Positions 11,737 through 24,070 of a stretch of 64,000 bases of DNA are shown one piece after another. The translations under genes and the position numbers were made by a program. The stretch's first letter is position 1. Every line of letters begins with the position of its first letter. Below the pieces are notes generated by a model that saw only the letters and a list, made by a program, of their open reading frames with translations, was not told the origin of the DNA and searched no databases. Source of the stretch: Strongylocentrotus droebachiensis. Taxonomy: Eukaryota > Echinodermata > Echinoidea > Camarodonta > Strongylocentrotidae. The stretch is taken from positions 22,501 through 86,500 of the forward strand of contig JAVYIG010007513.1 in the NCBI GenBank assembly GCA_035222895.1. Direction: 5' to 3'.

Positions 11737-14700
11737 CCTATGAGAGTAAGCCAAGTGCCATGTCACATTGATGACGTCACCAGGGGCAAAGGTAGTCACG
11801 GGTCCATCTGCGCCTATAAACAAACAAAACAACAATTTATTACATGCCCTTATAAGGAGTTCATGCTCATGAATATTCATATTTACTAAGCCATTACCAA
11901 GTTCGTAACACACTCTAAATACGTATCTTTAGCCTCGGTCACAATTGCCATTACGAACTGCTACGAACGCCGTAAGGGAAATTCGGGAAGACAATGGAAA
12001 AACAGGGAGATTCGTACGAAATTATCGTTCTTACGAACCTTTGTGACCGTAGCATTAGTTAAATGATGGGATGGATTGAATAGAATTGAATTGAACATGT
12101 CGTTGAAGTCACTTCAAAACGATATTTGTTTTAAACTTCAAAACTGAGCAAATCATGTTTACTGAGTTACATCCGTATTTGAACGGTTTATTACTTAATG
12201 ATGGGACTCGATGAAAGTTCAAGTATAATTTAAGTTTTCGTGACTCGTAAAAATAATAGGAGATAAAGAGATAAGTGCATATATTAAACTCTAAACTCGA
12301 GCAGAATTTCTAGCAAAGCCTGCTTTACTTCATGCCTACTTCCTGAAACAAAGAATCTTCTTCACGACAACCAAGTTTGACAGAGCCTTACCAGACATAG
12401 CAACAACCAATGTAGGCAAAGAATGCTATATATAATTGTGAATAACGTGTGCAGTAATTGATGATTGGTAGCGTGAGATTATGGGAATATGGCATCGTCC
12501 TGATGGAACTTTTCAAACCCACAAGCTTCTGCTTTTTTTTTTAGTTTGCCTTATCTATTATGTTACTTTAAATGAATTGTATTAGTATTTTTATTTGATG
12601 TAAATTTGTTAATGATTTGGAAAAATAAAACAATTGAATTGAATTCAAATACATTAGCAAACTGGACTATCAGTATCAAAAGACTGATTCGAGAACTCAC
12701 AGTTTCAACATTGTTATTGATTACGAGTGCGGTATATTTTAGCTTTTACATCCAAATGAATCCAATGATTTTTTTGCGCTGGGTATTAAAGTTGAAATCC
12801 TTCGTATTAGACATTCAATTCATTAAGACTATATTGTAATGGCGTCAATATTTGGTTTCCAAGGAGATCACATGACCCTCACGTAGCCACAAACTGGGTT
12901 ATCCATCCTCTGGAAGGCGAATTAACAATGGGTTGCCATACCAACCGAGAGCATATTGAACGATCGGGAAGAAGATTAAATATCCTTTACATATAACAAA
13001 ATGGTGATTGGTACACGCGAGGCATAGTTGACATTTGATAAATCACATAGACCATTTTTGTTATACTATACATTTGTTGTTTACCCGAAATTTTGCGCCC
13101 TTTGGTATTCTAAGCAGATAAGATGTTAGCAATACTCATGGTGACGATCTCTTTTTTCTTCAAACATGTATTTTTTCCTCCGAGTTACATGGCAAATTGC
13201 AAAACAAAGAAAATAATGACACATTTACATAATAATTATGATTGACATACATTTAAGGCATTTATTAATATGGTATCGCGAATGCCTCGGCATTTTAACT
13301 GCATCCCAAACAAGTTTATGATGAAGAAGGGATTAATCTGTTCTTTAAACAATATAAACTGGTACTATTACCAGGGAGATGCTATTACGTATTTACGTTG
13401 TACTGCTTATTATCATGATAGACGCTGATGGTGGATAGCTTTGTCATTAATACCATCAGTAATGGGTTTCTGCATGGATAATTATGACTATTAATGTTTA
13501 CATTGAGGCTTTTTTTTCTTGTTATATCGTGACGTAAATTGATTATGTTAAAAGCCATGTTAATGCATTACGTTTTTGTAAATAGTCTGATGGAAGGTCA
13601 CATCCGGCCTGACCTATTATAGAACTCATTGCACTTTCGAAATAATGGATAATTGAACGTCTGGAATGACGATAACATAGGAAATACATGAGCAAGGTAT
13701 GTTCTTTTCCGGGCTTCTTTATGTGCAAAATTATGGTTCGTGGGAATTCCACTTTCAAAAAAAAAATAACACTCGTTTGAGATGACCAAGAATTTAAACA
13801 TATTATATGACGGTTCGGAGAAACTAACCCCAGTTGTTCGAGATAACGTATAATATGTGGGCCATTGTACTTTTATCTGGGATGTAAACACCATGAAACA
13901 CCGACGAAGTGAATAATTAAACGTCTCGTCAAACATGCCTTTGTTATACAAACGATGAATGACGGAGTACTAGATAAAGTATTCATTTTTTATGCTAAAT
14001 ACTTGAGCCGATAATACACATGATACATTCAATGGCTTTTTGCGTTCTATATATCGAGTCACACCGACAAGCCTACTCCGACTGCCTCTCGGTCGAGGCA
14101 ATGGAATTTCTGTTCAGTCTGTTCTCGGTCTGGTGTTGGTCTTGTCGTTATGCACTGTGGTAGGTACCGATCGGTAATTTGATCAATAGGGGGGGGGGGG
14201 GTGTTAGTTCTGCTTTGACTCTATACCGACTGCAAACCGACCGAATTTTGGTCGTTCAAAATAATGTAATTTCAATTTTGTCAGTTGTCGGTCTTTGGTG
14301 GAGTGCAGCCTCAGTCAAACCGTCAAACCGACTCTAAACCGACTGCGAACCAACCGACTCATGGTCTTACATGGCAATTTAATTTCTGTTCGGTTTGGTG
14401 TCGGTCTTGTCGGGATTGAGTCAAACCGTCCAAACCGACTCTATACCGAAGTCATTCGGTCTGTTGTCGGTCTTGTCGAGGAAGCGCGATGGCTCAGTGG
14501 TAGAGCAATGGTCTCTTAACCGGGAGGTCCCGGGTTCAAAACCAAGTCAATACATTGTGCCCTTTGATGAGGCATTAACCCTCTTTACCAAGCCCCTCGG
14601 AGAGGAATTAAAACAGTCGGTCTCCTGACTGTTTACTTACAAGCATCTACATGCATCCTTAGCAGTCAGGTAAAACAGTCATCATCAAACAAAATAAGTA

Positions 14701-17700
14701 ACTGATCAGAAGCGAAATACTCAAGTCACACAGAGGAGACCAAAGCCTGTGTGGACCACTGGACGGGACTTGTGTAGTGACTCGATAAGAAGAAGAACAA
14801 TGTTAAACTGTATGACTAAGGTATACCACAGTATGTAGAAGCACTGTTGTGTGAAACTAATATGATGAATTCTATTTTATTGATCTAATTGGTGTGGGAC
14901 CCCACCCAGGCTTCATATCGATTTATACAGGCGTATATGTGGCCAAGGTTTAATCAATTGTACCGTGAACCGAGCTGTATCGATGCGGATGTAGAATTTT
15001 AGATATTGCGTGTTTTGGTTTCGCTATACAATTTTGCTTATTTCGTCAAGAGAGACACAGAGAGAGAAAGTCAAAGAAAGAGGCGGGGGAGTATCAAAGA
15101 GGGGGAGGGAGAAGAACAAAGAGAGATAGAAATAGAAAGAGAAAGTAAGATGGGAGGGAGATAGATAGAGGAGGGGAGAAGGAGATCGATATATAGGCAA
15201 GATAAAAAGAAAGAGAAGGAGGGGTCCACCATTGTACAATTGTTTTGTTAGTGGACCCCTCTGCTTCCAATATGTATTCCTAAACTGTGTAAATGTTTAT
15301 AATTGATTTGTTATGTTTTGTTGGAAACATAAATGAATTGAAATTGAAATATGTATATATATATAGAGAGAGAGAACTATGTAAAAGTAGTTTATATTTT
15401 CGCCATTGGGTATTAAGTTACTTTTAAACGCCGACACTTGGTTTTTCAAAGTATTTAGATTTTATTAAAATGATCAGACCACATTTCCATTACTAGGAAC
15501 TAAATGAGTTCGCACAAAAGCTCACTTTGCAGCTGTTACATAGTACGATATCGAGTTTTCAATATAAATAAAGCAGTAATTTAAAAATCGATGTCTTCGC
15601 CATAGCCTTTATAATTATATACAGTGAGTATGACAAAATTGTTCCCAACTTTGGTAGCTCCTAATCAGAAATTCATAACCAATATGACTTTGAAATGTAA
15701 TTCATAAAAGAGTAACTTATTTTCTGTCAAATGATACCCTATTCATAATATTTCTGGCACGGGTGAATGAGCACCAGGGTCTTTAAAACGTGTTGTCAAA
15801 ATTATAACTAGGCGTTGTGGCGTGCGCCTGTAATCCAGCTAAAAGTGGAAGTTACAAACTGATTTAGCCGAGGACACAGGTTCGAAACTGAGTCACGTCT
15901 TTCGGATGGTGATGTTTAAAGGTCGGGCCCCAGACGTAAATAATCAGATCTGATTGATTGATACACGTCTGTAAAAACCCAATACACACACACACACGCA
16001 TTGTACCTAGTTTTGGCTGATGGGAGGGATGCAGGTCAGGCCTTATGTGTGCTTCTTTGCTCTTAAATCCTCATAAAAGTTAAATTTTGCCTCGGGATTT
16101 GGTGCTTCATTGTTTAAAATGATGCAATGTATTCAGGCTTTCACAGAATCTTTTTCCGATCCATAGGATAACCTTTTTTATTATGTCGGATAGCCTACTA
16201 ACTTATTGTCTCGTGATATGTAAGTTCTCTCTGCTCACTGAGTCCGCTCGTCCATTTCACATAAGGTGCTTATCTCGAATACCAGTTTCGTAAACTTTGA
16301 AAACTCAAAGGTTAAGAAAGAACATTATGTTGATAACTATCAACGTCATTGACGGTAGAAATTCATTAAAAAAAAGATAACATCCCAAACAAACTTTATA
16401 CATTTTTGTATCACTTTAATAAAGAGAAGGGTTACATTAAACAAGAAATCGGAATGACAGTAGACTTTCATTTAAAAAAAAGATAACATCCCAAATAAAC
16501 TTTATACTATTTTGTATCGGTTTAATAAAGAGAAGGGTTACATTAAACAAGAAATCCGAATGACAGTAGACTTTCATTTAAAAAAAAGATACATCCCAAA
16601 TAAACGTCATACTTTTTTGTATCACTCAAAGAGAAGGGTTACCTTAAAGCCCCACTGTCCTACTTGTAGCTACTTGCTCCCTCTATATAAAAAAAACTTC
16701 CCCAAACGGTGCCTGTTGGTCCCCCATGATCCTCTTTTTCGTATGTTAGTTGAGAGCTGAGTTAATGAGATAGCCACCTGTCAGTGACCTCGCTGTGTGG
16801 TATAATCCCTTCTGGCCCAGTAGTATTGACGGTCTTTAAACAAGAGACCGGAATGAAGTCAAGATTGTAATCATCATAGCGAAGAGAATAACATGCATTT
16901 TGCTTGTAATAAATTTTCTTTGTGTTTGAGTTGATGTCAACACCATTTCTTTTCAACTGACTAAAAGCCAATGTAAATAAGTGAGTAATTGTGTCTGGAA
17001 TGATATAATACAAACATGATGGCTTTTGATCCTCATTCACTTCTTCAGCCCAAACTTGGTACAAGAGGATTTTGACAATACTTTTTGAAAAGCCTGCTGC
17101 TCAGTCACCCAGGGCAGCACAATTATCAATATGGTATCATTAGACAGGGTATAAGTTATACATTATCATGATATATGATTCAAGGTTACATAGGTTATAA
17201 TTTATAATAAGAACTTACCAAAGTTGGGTGCACTACTGCACTGTATATTAACAAAAGTAAACGTTAACAAAATAATCATGGTTTAATAAACATAGTATCC
17301 GACCATTCCCATGCACAGTAGGGCTAAAAGGCTTGATATACAATTATTGCAACACTAAGACAATTCAAAAGATAATATACATGACGAGAGAAAAGGGAAT
17401 ATAATGTAGTAGTAAGGTCTTTAGATCTCTCGCTGGTGAAAATCTTGATCAATGTAAACATTTAACAAACAAAATACTGTTCGTGTCAACTTAAATTGGT
17501 TTCATTATTTTGTTTGTTTGAATTGTAATAAAAAAAAAATTGATAACCGTATAATTACATGAATTTGCGCAGTTATCATTATCATTCTTCTTTTAATTAA
17601 TAAATGTTGTAATGATCATCATATTGTTCTTCTTTGCAGTATTGCTGAAAATGCATGTTGATCATACCACGTAATGTGATGAAACATGCAGATGGGGATG

Positions 17701-20565
17701 GTGCGGCAAACCATATGGAAGTACCAGGTGAAGGTCTGCTTTTTATGAGTTTCATAAATATAATGATTATTCTTTCTAATTTATAATTGATTTATCAATC
17801 TGTATGTAAATATTAAATATTCGATTGAACTCTTGCATCATATTACTTGTCATTTATTTACTCCCCTTTTAAAGCTCTCGATTTCTTCCTCCTCATTTCC
17901 TGTTAATCCCCCTTTTCATTTTTAAAAACATAATTATTGTATCGTTTTGGCGAGTGGTGGTACATCATGCCTCTTAAAACTGTTTTGTTTTCATATTCAC
18001 AAAGAAGTAGAAATATATAATGTTTTTTAAAACCAAATATACATATATTACGCAGATAAAAGGATCATTATTAAAATCATTAAATCATCTGAGTTCGTTA
18101 CGTTTTGTTACAACTTTTATTTTTAAAATACCCCTCATATTATATACAGTAGGCTTACGGTTGCACCATGTGAGATGGGGGATGATTGGGGAGTCCTGGA
18201 AAGGACTGTCGGTAATCCTTCTTTCTTGAGTGTGTGTAATCCTGAGAAGAACTATTGGTAATCTGTCTTGAGCTAGTTCTAATGAGAACTATAACGCCGG
18301 TTGGAGATGATGGGTGGTAGGAGGGGATCGACGTTTCGAAAAGGTTGACTAGATCCGTCGTCAGGAGACAACCGTTAGCCTACTGTATATCTACATCACC
18401 ATGCAAGCCGATGCTTATAAGCAGGATCTACACCTCATATTATTGGCAAATATCATCTTGAACGAAAAACAACCAGAAAATTAAGAAAGCTAAGTGAACT
18501 GCAGGAAAAAAAAAAAAAAGAGAAACACTTTCTAAAATATAGAATAAATGGGGGAAATCATGACACACAACAAAAGACAATTGTCTGCCAGTAGCATTAA
18601 TCTTCATTTGTATATAGTGCAATTGTATACACCCTTGCGATGTTCTTTAATTGTCAGTATCTTATTTTATTTCACATAATACTGGTATTACGTTTCTGTA
18701 GTAGTGGAATAATGTCTCTCGGTTGTTTGGCTCGTAAAAAATCCCATCGCCAGTATTTGAGTTAATATGTTGAGTGCAAAAATACATAACGTAGTTTCGA
18801 CATTATGGACTGTTTCTGGAGGATGATTCGTGAAGCAAGTGTAATGTAATTTGTCTTTTGTTCAAGTTGTTTCGATACTAGTCTGCTCTTTTTAAAATAG
18901 AGTGGGAACGATTCCGTGCAATGCTTTCTTGTATCACAACCATTAGCCATAGTCATAATTCGTTTTATCACCTGACACCTCCTCTTGCTCTACTTTAATT
19001 ACTATGTTAACTATTGTTCTAAATTAGTGTTTATAAAACAACATTCGAAAATCAAATATCCAGAAATTGACAATAAATACTAAATTGAATTGAATTGAAA
19101 ATATTTGTTTTCAGTCAGGAATTAACTATATAATTATGGATAAATGCCAAATGTCGTATATTGGCACAAGTATAGCGTAATCTGGACGACATCGATTCAT
19201 TTCAGTCTTTGAAGGGAAATAATCGACCAGCTCTACGAAAAGGTGTTCTGAATAGAGTGACATGCTATCCACTGTGGAGATAAAATTGGGTGGCAACAAG
19301 GAACATTTCGAATTGAATTCTGATTGAAGTAAATTCCACCAGGTCAACCAACAGGCCTGAACCCTCTGATACGATGCGGGATCCCGCTTTGTCGGAGTAT
19401 TATTCGGAACCAGAACCAGAAATGCTCTTTTAAGTGGAGTAAGGTGTTAAACAAACTGAAAACTTGGACGTCTGTCCGTCTATGGAAAAGGTTTGTTAAA
19501 ACCGACACTGACAGAACTCATAAATCTCCTTAATCCCCACTGCACTACTTATAGCTACTTGTGTCCTCTATATAGCAAACAATGCCTAATCGGTGACCAT
19601 TGGTCCCCCATGGTCTTATGTTAATCGAGAGCTGACTTGATGAGATACCAACCTGTCATTGACCATGCAGGGAGGTCTTATCCCTCCTGGCCAAAGTAGT
19701 GCAGATATAGGCTTTAAGGTTTTAAGTTTTAGTAGAATAAGACACAATGGTATAGCGATGATTGAATCATAATAGTTTCTCATGTATTTATCGTAAATGT
19801 GTTAAAACGCCTATCATGAATGTATTATCATCCATATGTGAATGTTTATAAATCGTTATTGCTGTGATAACCAGTGGAAGAGGAATTTCCCGTGAATAGA
19901 CAATTCATGCTATTCTTCCTTCTATACTTAAACTAGTCCTTGTTCTAGTATTTATATCTATAGTATACTTAAACTTATACTTATATTTCTATATCTATAC
20001 TCCTGCTCATACTTATTCTTATATTTATACTCATGCGTATACTTATACTGGTATTTATACTCCTGCTTATACTAATATTTATACTCCTGCTTATACTTAT
20101 ATTTATACTCCTGCTTATACTTCAACTGATATTTATACTCCTGCTTATACTTAAGCTGATATTTATACTCCTGCTTATACTTATATTTATACTCCTGCTT
20201 ATACTTCAACTGATATTTATACTCCTGCTTATACTTAAGCTGATATTTATACTCCTGCTTATACTTATATTTATACTCCTGCTTATACTTAAACTGATAT
20301 TTATACTCCTGCTTATACTTATATCTATACTCCTGCTCATACTTATTCTTATATTTATACTCCTGCGTCTACTTATACTTGTATTTATAATTGTATACTT
20401 ATACTTAATTGGTGACTTACTTGGTTCCATGCCACAAGGGCCAGTGGTACGGACGTTGTCCAGAAAGTCCAGAGCGAAGGTCCTCGCTTGAGGGAAAGTC
20501 AGCCTGACGTGGGCGGCGCAGATGCTAACCAGGCACGCCCCTAAAACCAACCTTAAACTTAACAT
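11737..20565 (-). CDS. Secreted X325/BIM1-like (LPMO-like) copper protein, first two exons only
   Basis: Exon 1 is 20421-20565 and exon 2 is 11737-11813, joined by an 8.6-kb phase-1 intron that completes a Ser codon. Strong GTAAG donors follow both exons. The 74 codons give a hydrophobic signal peptide (residues 1-18). Cleavage is predicted to leave His19 as the mature N-terminus, followed by HVRLTFPQAR, TTGPCGM (near residue 43) and VINVTWHLAYSHR. Fungal X325/BIM1 proteins begin with a copper-binding N-terminal His, carry a PCG motif, and use a second His about 50 residues on. Here mature His50 and His55 are candidates. Fungal members act in copper acquisition rather than polysaccharide cleavage; the animal function is unknown to me. 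The third and later exons were not found and may lie left of the window. Start chosen because the Met opens directly into the signal peptide. Family assignment is from memory of motifs, not a search. Confidence 0.6.
11934..12052. mobile_element. Small inverted-repeat element
   Basis: Ends CTCGGTCACAA and TTGTGACCGTAG are inverted copies, with partly paired TACGAAC-rich arms. It lies about 120 bp upstream (on the gene strand) of exon 2 of the X325-like gene. Confidence 0.5.
12060..14040. other. Intronic stretch without recognisable feature
   Basis: This is inside the long first intron of the X325-like gene. It is AT-rich. The tail of a non-LTR retroposon ending in ATTGAATTGAATTC-type repeats is visible at about 12530-12652. 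The 117-codon minus ORF at 13598-13951 has no recognisable domain or neighbouring splice context. Confidence 0.45.
14050..14485. repeat. Diverged tandem repeat rich in ACCGAC/GGTCGG
   Basis: Three to four irregular units of roughly 130 bp, each running from ACCGACTCTATACCGAC through TTTCTGTTCGGT to GGTGTCGGTCTTGTCG. A G run interrupts it near 14190. The SINE at 14482 is inserted at its right edge. Confidence 0.55.
14482..14690 (+). repeat. tRNA-derived SINE, family A, copy 2
   Basis: The head GCGCGATGGCTCAGTGGTAG and B-box GGTTCAAAACC are followed by the same body as copy 1, ending CCTTAGCAGTCAGGTAAAAC. It is more diverged than the other copies. It lies within intron 1 of the X325-like gene, antisense to it. 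Confidence 0.75.
15045..15360. repeat. GA-rich tract and retroposon 3' tail
   Basis: The impure GA/GGGA tract spans 15050-15220. Next comes a small hairpin GGGGTCCAC...GTGGACCCC (15221-15249) and an AT-rich tail ending ATGAATTGAAATTGAAA, a typical non-LTR retroposon 3' end. Confidence 0.5.
15805..15990 (+). repeat. tRNA-related SINE fragment, third type
   Basis: GGCGTTGTGGCGTGCGCCTG is followed by a B-box-like GGTTCGAAACTG and a body (TTTAAAGGTCGGGCCCCAGA ... ACACGTCTGTAAAAACCC). It ends in a short CA repeat. Recognised by structure; single copy here. Confidence 0.5.
16355..16643. repeat. Three tandem copies of a ~106-bp unit
   Basis: Units start near 16361, 16467 and 16574. Each runs AAAAAAAGATAACATCCCAA ... 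AATAAAGAGAAGGGTTACAT ... GAATGACAGTAGAC. The third unit is shortened and abuts the TTAA that flanks the MITE at 16648. Confidence 0.8.
16648..16835 (+). mobile_element. TTAA-flanked MITE, copy 1
   Basis: TTAA lies directly outside both ends (16644-16647 and 16836-16839). The element starts AGCCCCACTG and ends GACGGTCT. It shares the internal CAAACGGTGCC...TTGGTCCCCCATGATCC and CACCTGTCAGTGACC segments with four other copies in the window. A TTAA duplication is the hallmark of piggyBac-type transposition. No transposase. Confidence 0.75.
16845..18135. other. Intronic stretch without recognisable feature
   Basis: AT-rich DNA within intron 1 of the X325-like gene. The 100-codon minus ORF 16762-17064 partly overlaps the MITE and has no recognisable domain. 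Nothing else supportable. Confidence 0.4.
18140..18420. mobile_element. Inverted-repeat element related to 10.4-10.9 kb, copy 2
   Basis: Shares GGTTGCACCATGTGAGA, GGAGTCCTGGAAAGGACT, CGACGTTTCGAAAAGGTTGA and the right border CTACTGTATATCTACATCAC with the earlier element. The right arm is mostly lost in this copy. Confidence 0.6.
18425..19525. other. Intronic stretch with a retroposon tail
   Basis: No exon seen. At about 19010-19110 an AT-rich stretch ends TAAATTGAATTGAATTGAAA, like the 3' ends of CR1/L2-type retroposons. Confidence 0.4.
19534..19713 (+). mobile_element. TTAA-flanked MITE, copy 2
   Basis: Flanking TTAA at 19530-19533 and 19714-19717. Begins TCCCCACTGCACTACTTATA and ends GCAGATATAGGCT. 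Contains the intact CTCTATATAGCAAACAATGC segment that serves as the empty-site reference for the insertion in copy 5. Confidence 0.8.
19985..20405. repeat. 24-nt minisatellite beside exon 1 of the X325-like gene
   Basis: Tandem units of the form TATTTATACTCCTGCTTATA plus CTTA/CTTC. A longer repeat arises from alternating ACTTATATT and CTTCAACTGATATT variants. It ends about 15 bp from the exon 1 donor (20411-20420) and lies in intron 1. Its long ORFs on both strands are artefacts. Confidence 0.9.
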
Positions 20566-23246
20566 GATGATGATAGTGTTGACAGGATGAATCCAGATAA
20601 ACTGTCTCTACGAACTCCCGGGGAAAGAGATGATGCCGATAAATAACAAGTACCAATGTCCTCAACGAGTTGCAATAATAAAAGTGTTATCAATGGCAGT
20701 ATCGTCTGACACCGTTTGAGCGACCAGCAACCAATACCAATAATTCGTTATCACCTTAAAGAGAAGTTTAGACTAAGGAATATGGCTCTTTCACATAAGA
20801 AGCTGTAAATAAAATTGTGGCGATTGCGAAGATCTCTGTTTAAATGCATGCGACTCGTTCACTGACGGTGCGCAACAATGAGAGAAGGTTTTTAATTCAG
20901 TTGTATTGATTCACCGTCACTCAACTCGGCTCGATCAAGAGCAAAAGAGTGAGCACGAGCGAGAGAGAGAGCGAGAGAGAGAGAGAGAAAGACAAAGGAA
21001 GAGAGAGAGAGAGAGAGAGAGATAGTGAGAGAGAGAGAGAGCGAAATTACGCACACACCAACGTTGTGCTTGTGTGTCCATGAGATAGAGAAAGCAAGAA
21101 TTTCTTTGTTTGTGGTGTTTGTGTTAGCTGTCCCCTGTATGCTTATCAAAGTACTTGTATTATATAATATAATATATGCGAGGGCGACACCGGACCGGTA
21201 CAAATTGGTACCAAAAAGAGTCTCCATGACGAGGCCTTTTATTCTAGGTCAAGTTTCATGAGAAAACTATTAATAAAACATATTATATCTAATATCTAAT
21301 ATCATTTCTCAGCATGACAAACACAGACTTTGGGAAGACCTCAGAATAATCGCCATGACGAAGCGGTATATATTCTAGGTCAAGAATTGGAAGAAGATAC
21401 AATTATGTAAAACGGGATTAGTGTTTATGAACTTATCAATAAGGTGTAAAATTAATGATAAATGATAAAACTGAAAGTAAAAATATCTTACGAGAGAGTT
21501 AGTTCTTTACGCGGCAATTCAGTCAAGGTAAATAATATATAGAACTGTTTTGGATTAGTTAAGACCCAATTAATCTGGGCACAGAACAATTATCCCTTTC
21601 AGTGGAGAACTTGATTATATCCATTGCTTATGTTAATTTGATTCGAGGGCACAAATTCTTCGTTTTTTTCACGAAGAACTACAATCCTTTTAATTCGGAA
21701 AAAGAAGAAAAAGTACACGTGTGCGCGCACACAAATGTGTGTGTGTGTGTGTGTTTGTGGGTGTGCGCAGTGTGTTTGCGTGTTGGTTTAGTTAAAAAAA
21801 GGGGAAAATTTCGTAATTTCATGCTTGTAGTATTCAATAACAAATATAGAACAATCTCCCATCTTATATCTCTATCACACACACCCACCCACTCCCACAT
21901 GCGTAACCACTCACACACACATACCCGTATCAATACGAATGATAATACAGTGAATATAACTTCCTCATACAAAGAACATTTCGCTTAGGAAAATCACAAT
22001 CGTTTGCCAAAATATATATATATGCACTGTATATAATGTCATATGAATATAATTTTCTCTTTGAAATGGAGTGTAACCATATTTAATGCATTTTAAAATG
22101 ACTTAGATATGACAGCAAACATAAAGAAGTGATAATAATACGATAATAATAATCTTGATCTAGAAGAAAGGAATGGTATATAAATGTTTTTTATTTCTGA
22201 TCTTGTGTATAAATATGTATGAATAAATAAATAAATAAATAAAAATGTATAAATTGTGTTTGTAATTAAGTAAAATAATTAAACAAATTGTTTAGGAAAA
22301 CTTTACATTTACTGTAACATTTGCATTAGAAAGCAGTAAAAGCTAATGAGTAGCTTGCGTATGAAACGGGGGTCATAATTAGGAATGTAAACTCTTCTGT
22401 TTAGTGAACGTAAAGAGTTTGTTGAATAAACACGCCTTTGTTAAACACCGTACTTGTGTTTTCGTTTCATTTGTACAGTTCATTAAATACTTCTTGTGTG
22501 CTTTTGGAATCAAGCTGGCTTCTCGAAAGGCTTTTTAAGGACTCTCGAAGCTTAAAAGCACAGCATGCCTGTATTGATAAGCTCTTGTAATGATGCCGTT
22601 GTTGTGATTTATTTTTTACCCCGCTCGTTTTCTCAAATAAATCACATTGTGGCGTCTCGACATGAAACCATAGTTTCCATCTTCAGTCGACTACCTCTTT
22701 CCTTCCCAAAGTCATTGTTATGTATTCGCTAATGACACCAAGGACCTTGTTATTTGTGAAAAAGCCTAATCGCGAGGACCACATACTGATTGATTATTCA
22801 CTCAAGTAAAAAAATACCTTATGAGCCAACAAAAAATGCAGAGTTGCAATATTGATTGTTTTGTAAGGAAGTGTAGTAGAAGGCGTGAGAAAACTTACAC
22901 CTAATCAGGGGCAGCTCTATACCAAAATAAGTTGAACCCGGAACAGGGGAAGAATTGATATGAAAAGTATAATAAAATCGAACATAGTTCCTTTTGAATT
23001 CCAATCCAAAGAGGGAAGAATGTTTAAGGTTACTTTATGTTTTACAAGTTAAAAGGTCTTCTGCAAGTCACACGGTACAACATTGCATAACACCCATTTT
23101 TTTTGTTTTACCAAAGAAAAGAATTTATCATTATCATGATGATAATATAATAATTATATATCAATTTGTTAATGGTGCAACTATTATTACTTTAACAACT
23201 ATATTTCTACTACTACTATTACTACTACTGTCTACTACTACTACTG

Positions 23247-23304
<58 letters not shown>

Positions 23305-24068
23305 ACTCTAAAAACTCAAATGTTAAATCGCCATTTAAAAGGGCTGAGGAGTGACAACCTTTTTAAAATGTCCGATCTACACTTTTAACATGCTGGATTC
23401 AACCTTTATAGTGTTGGATCCAGCATGTTCAAAGTGTAAATGTACCATTTTGATAAGGTTGTCACTCCTCAGCCCTTTTAAATGGTCATTTAACATTTTA
23501 GTTTTTAGAGTGTACTACTACTACTATTACTGCTACTACTACTTCTACAACTAATGTTGCTGCTGCTGCTACTGCAAAAAATGTACTACTACTACTTCTA
23601 CTACTAATTATAGTTTCAACAGCCTTCTGTTGAACAAATATGTCTTCAAAACTGTGGCTTCCGTTGTAAAGGAGATGGTGGAATAAGTCTTATGAGTGAA
23701 CAACTTATTAATATACAGGTCAATTGTGTGTTTTGTAATGTCAAGTCATATTGGTTCTTACTGACGCAGTTTGGTGCATGGGCAAGATAGGGTAGAATCG
23801 GCCGAACTGTGGAGTCTGTTTCGGGAACTCAGTCTCTGTGGGCTTAACCCGACAACTTTCTTTTGTCAATAAGAGAAGTTTGTTGTTAGTAAACAATATT
23901 TTCCTTCCCCAGATCATACTCAAGTGAATGGGTCGCCAACATTTCTGACTTCAAGGCCATAAAACCACGACGACTTTCTAGCAAAGAGGAGTTATAGTAA
24001 AGTTCGTCATTGCAAGAGCTTTTTTGTAACCTTTTTTTTTGGTGTCTGTTTTGTATGTACACTGTTGG
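20566..24068. other. Intergenic region upstream of the X325-like gene
   Basis: Presumed 5' flank of the minus-strand gene; no TATA box or first exon could be placed with confidence. Holds GA repeats (20958-21042), a GT tract (21735-21765), AT-rich DNA, an (AAAT)n tract (about 22225-22245), a TAC microsatellite (23200-23300) and the MITE at 23302. Confidence 0.45.
23302..23514. mobile_element. Palindromic MITE inside a TAC microsatellite
   Basis: Ends TACACTCTAAAAACT (23302) and AGTTTTTAGAGTGTA (23500-23514) are perfect complements. Paired arms continue inward (GGGCTGAGGAGTGACAACCT against its complement near 23456-23475). TAC repeats continue on both sides, so it landed in the microsatellite. 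A TA target duplication is possible. Confidence 0.75.
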
Positions 24069-24070
24069 TC

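Noticed and set aside
13598..13951. 117-codon minus-strand ORF
   Set aside because: No recognisable motif, no supporting splice sites, AT-rich composition; expected by chance in an intron.
20033..20565. Long ORFs across the 24-nt minisatellite, including a 119-codon extension of exon 1
   Set aside because: The minus ORF past the strong GTAAGTCAC donor is repeat translation; real coding stops at 20421 and joins exon 2 in phase.
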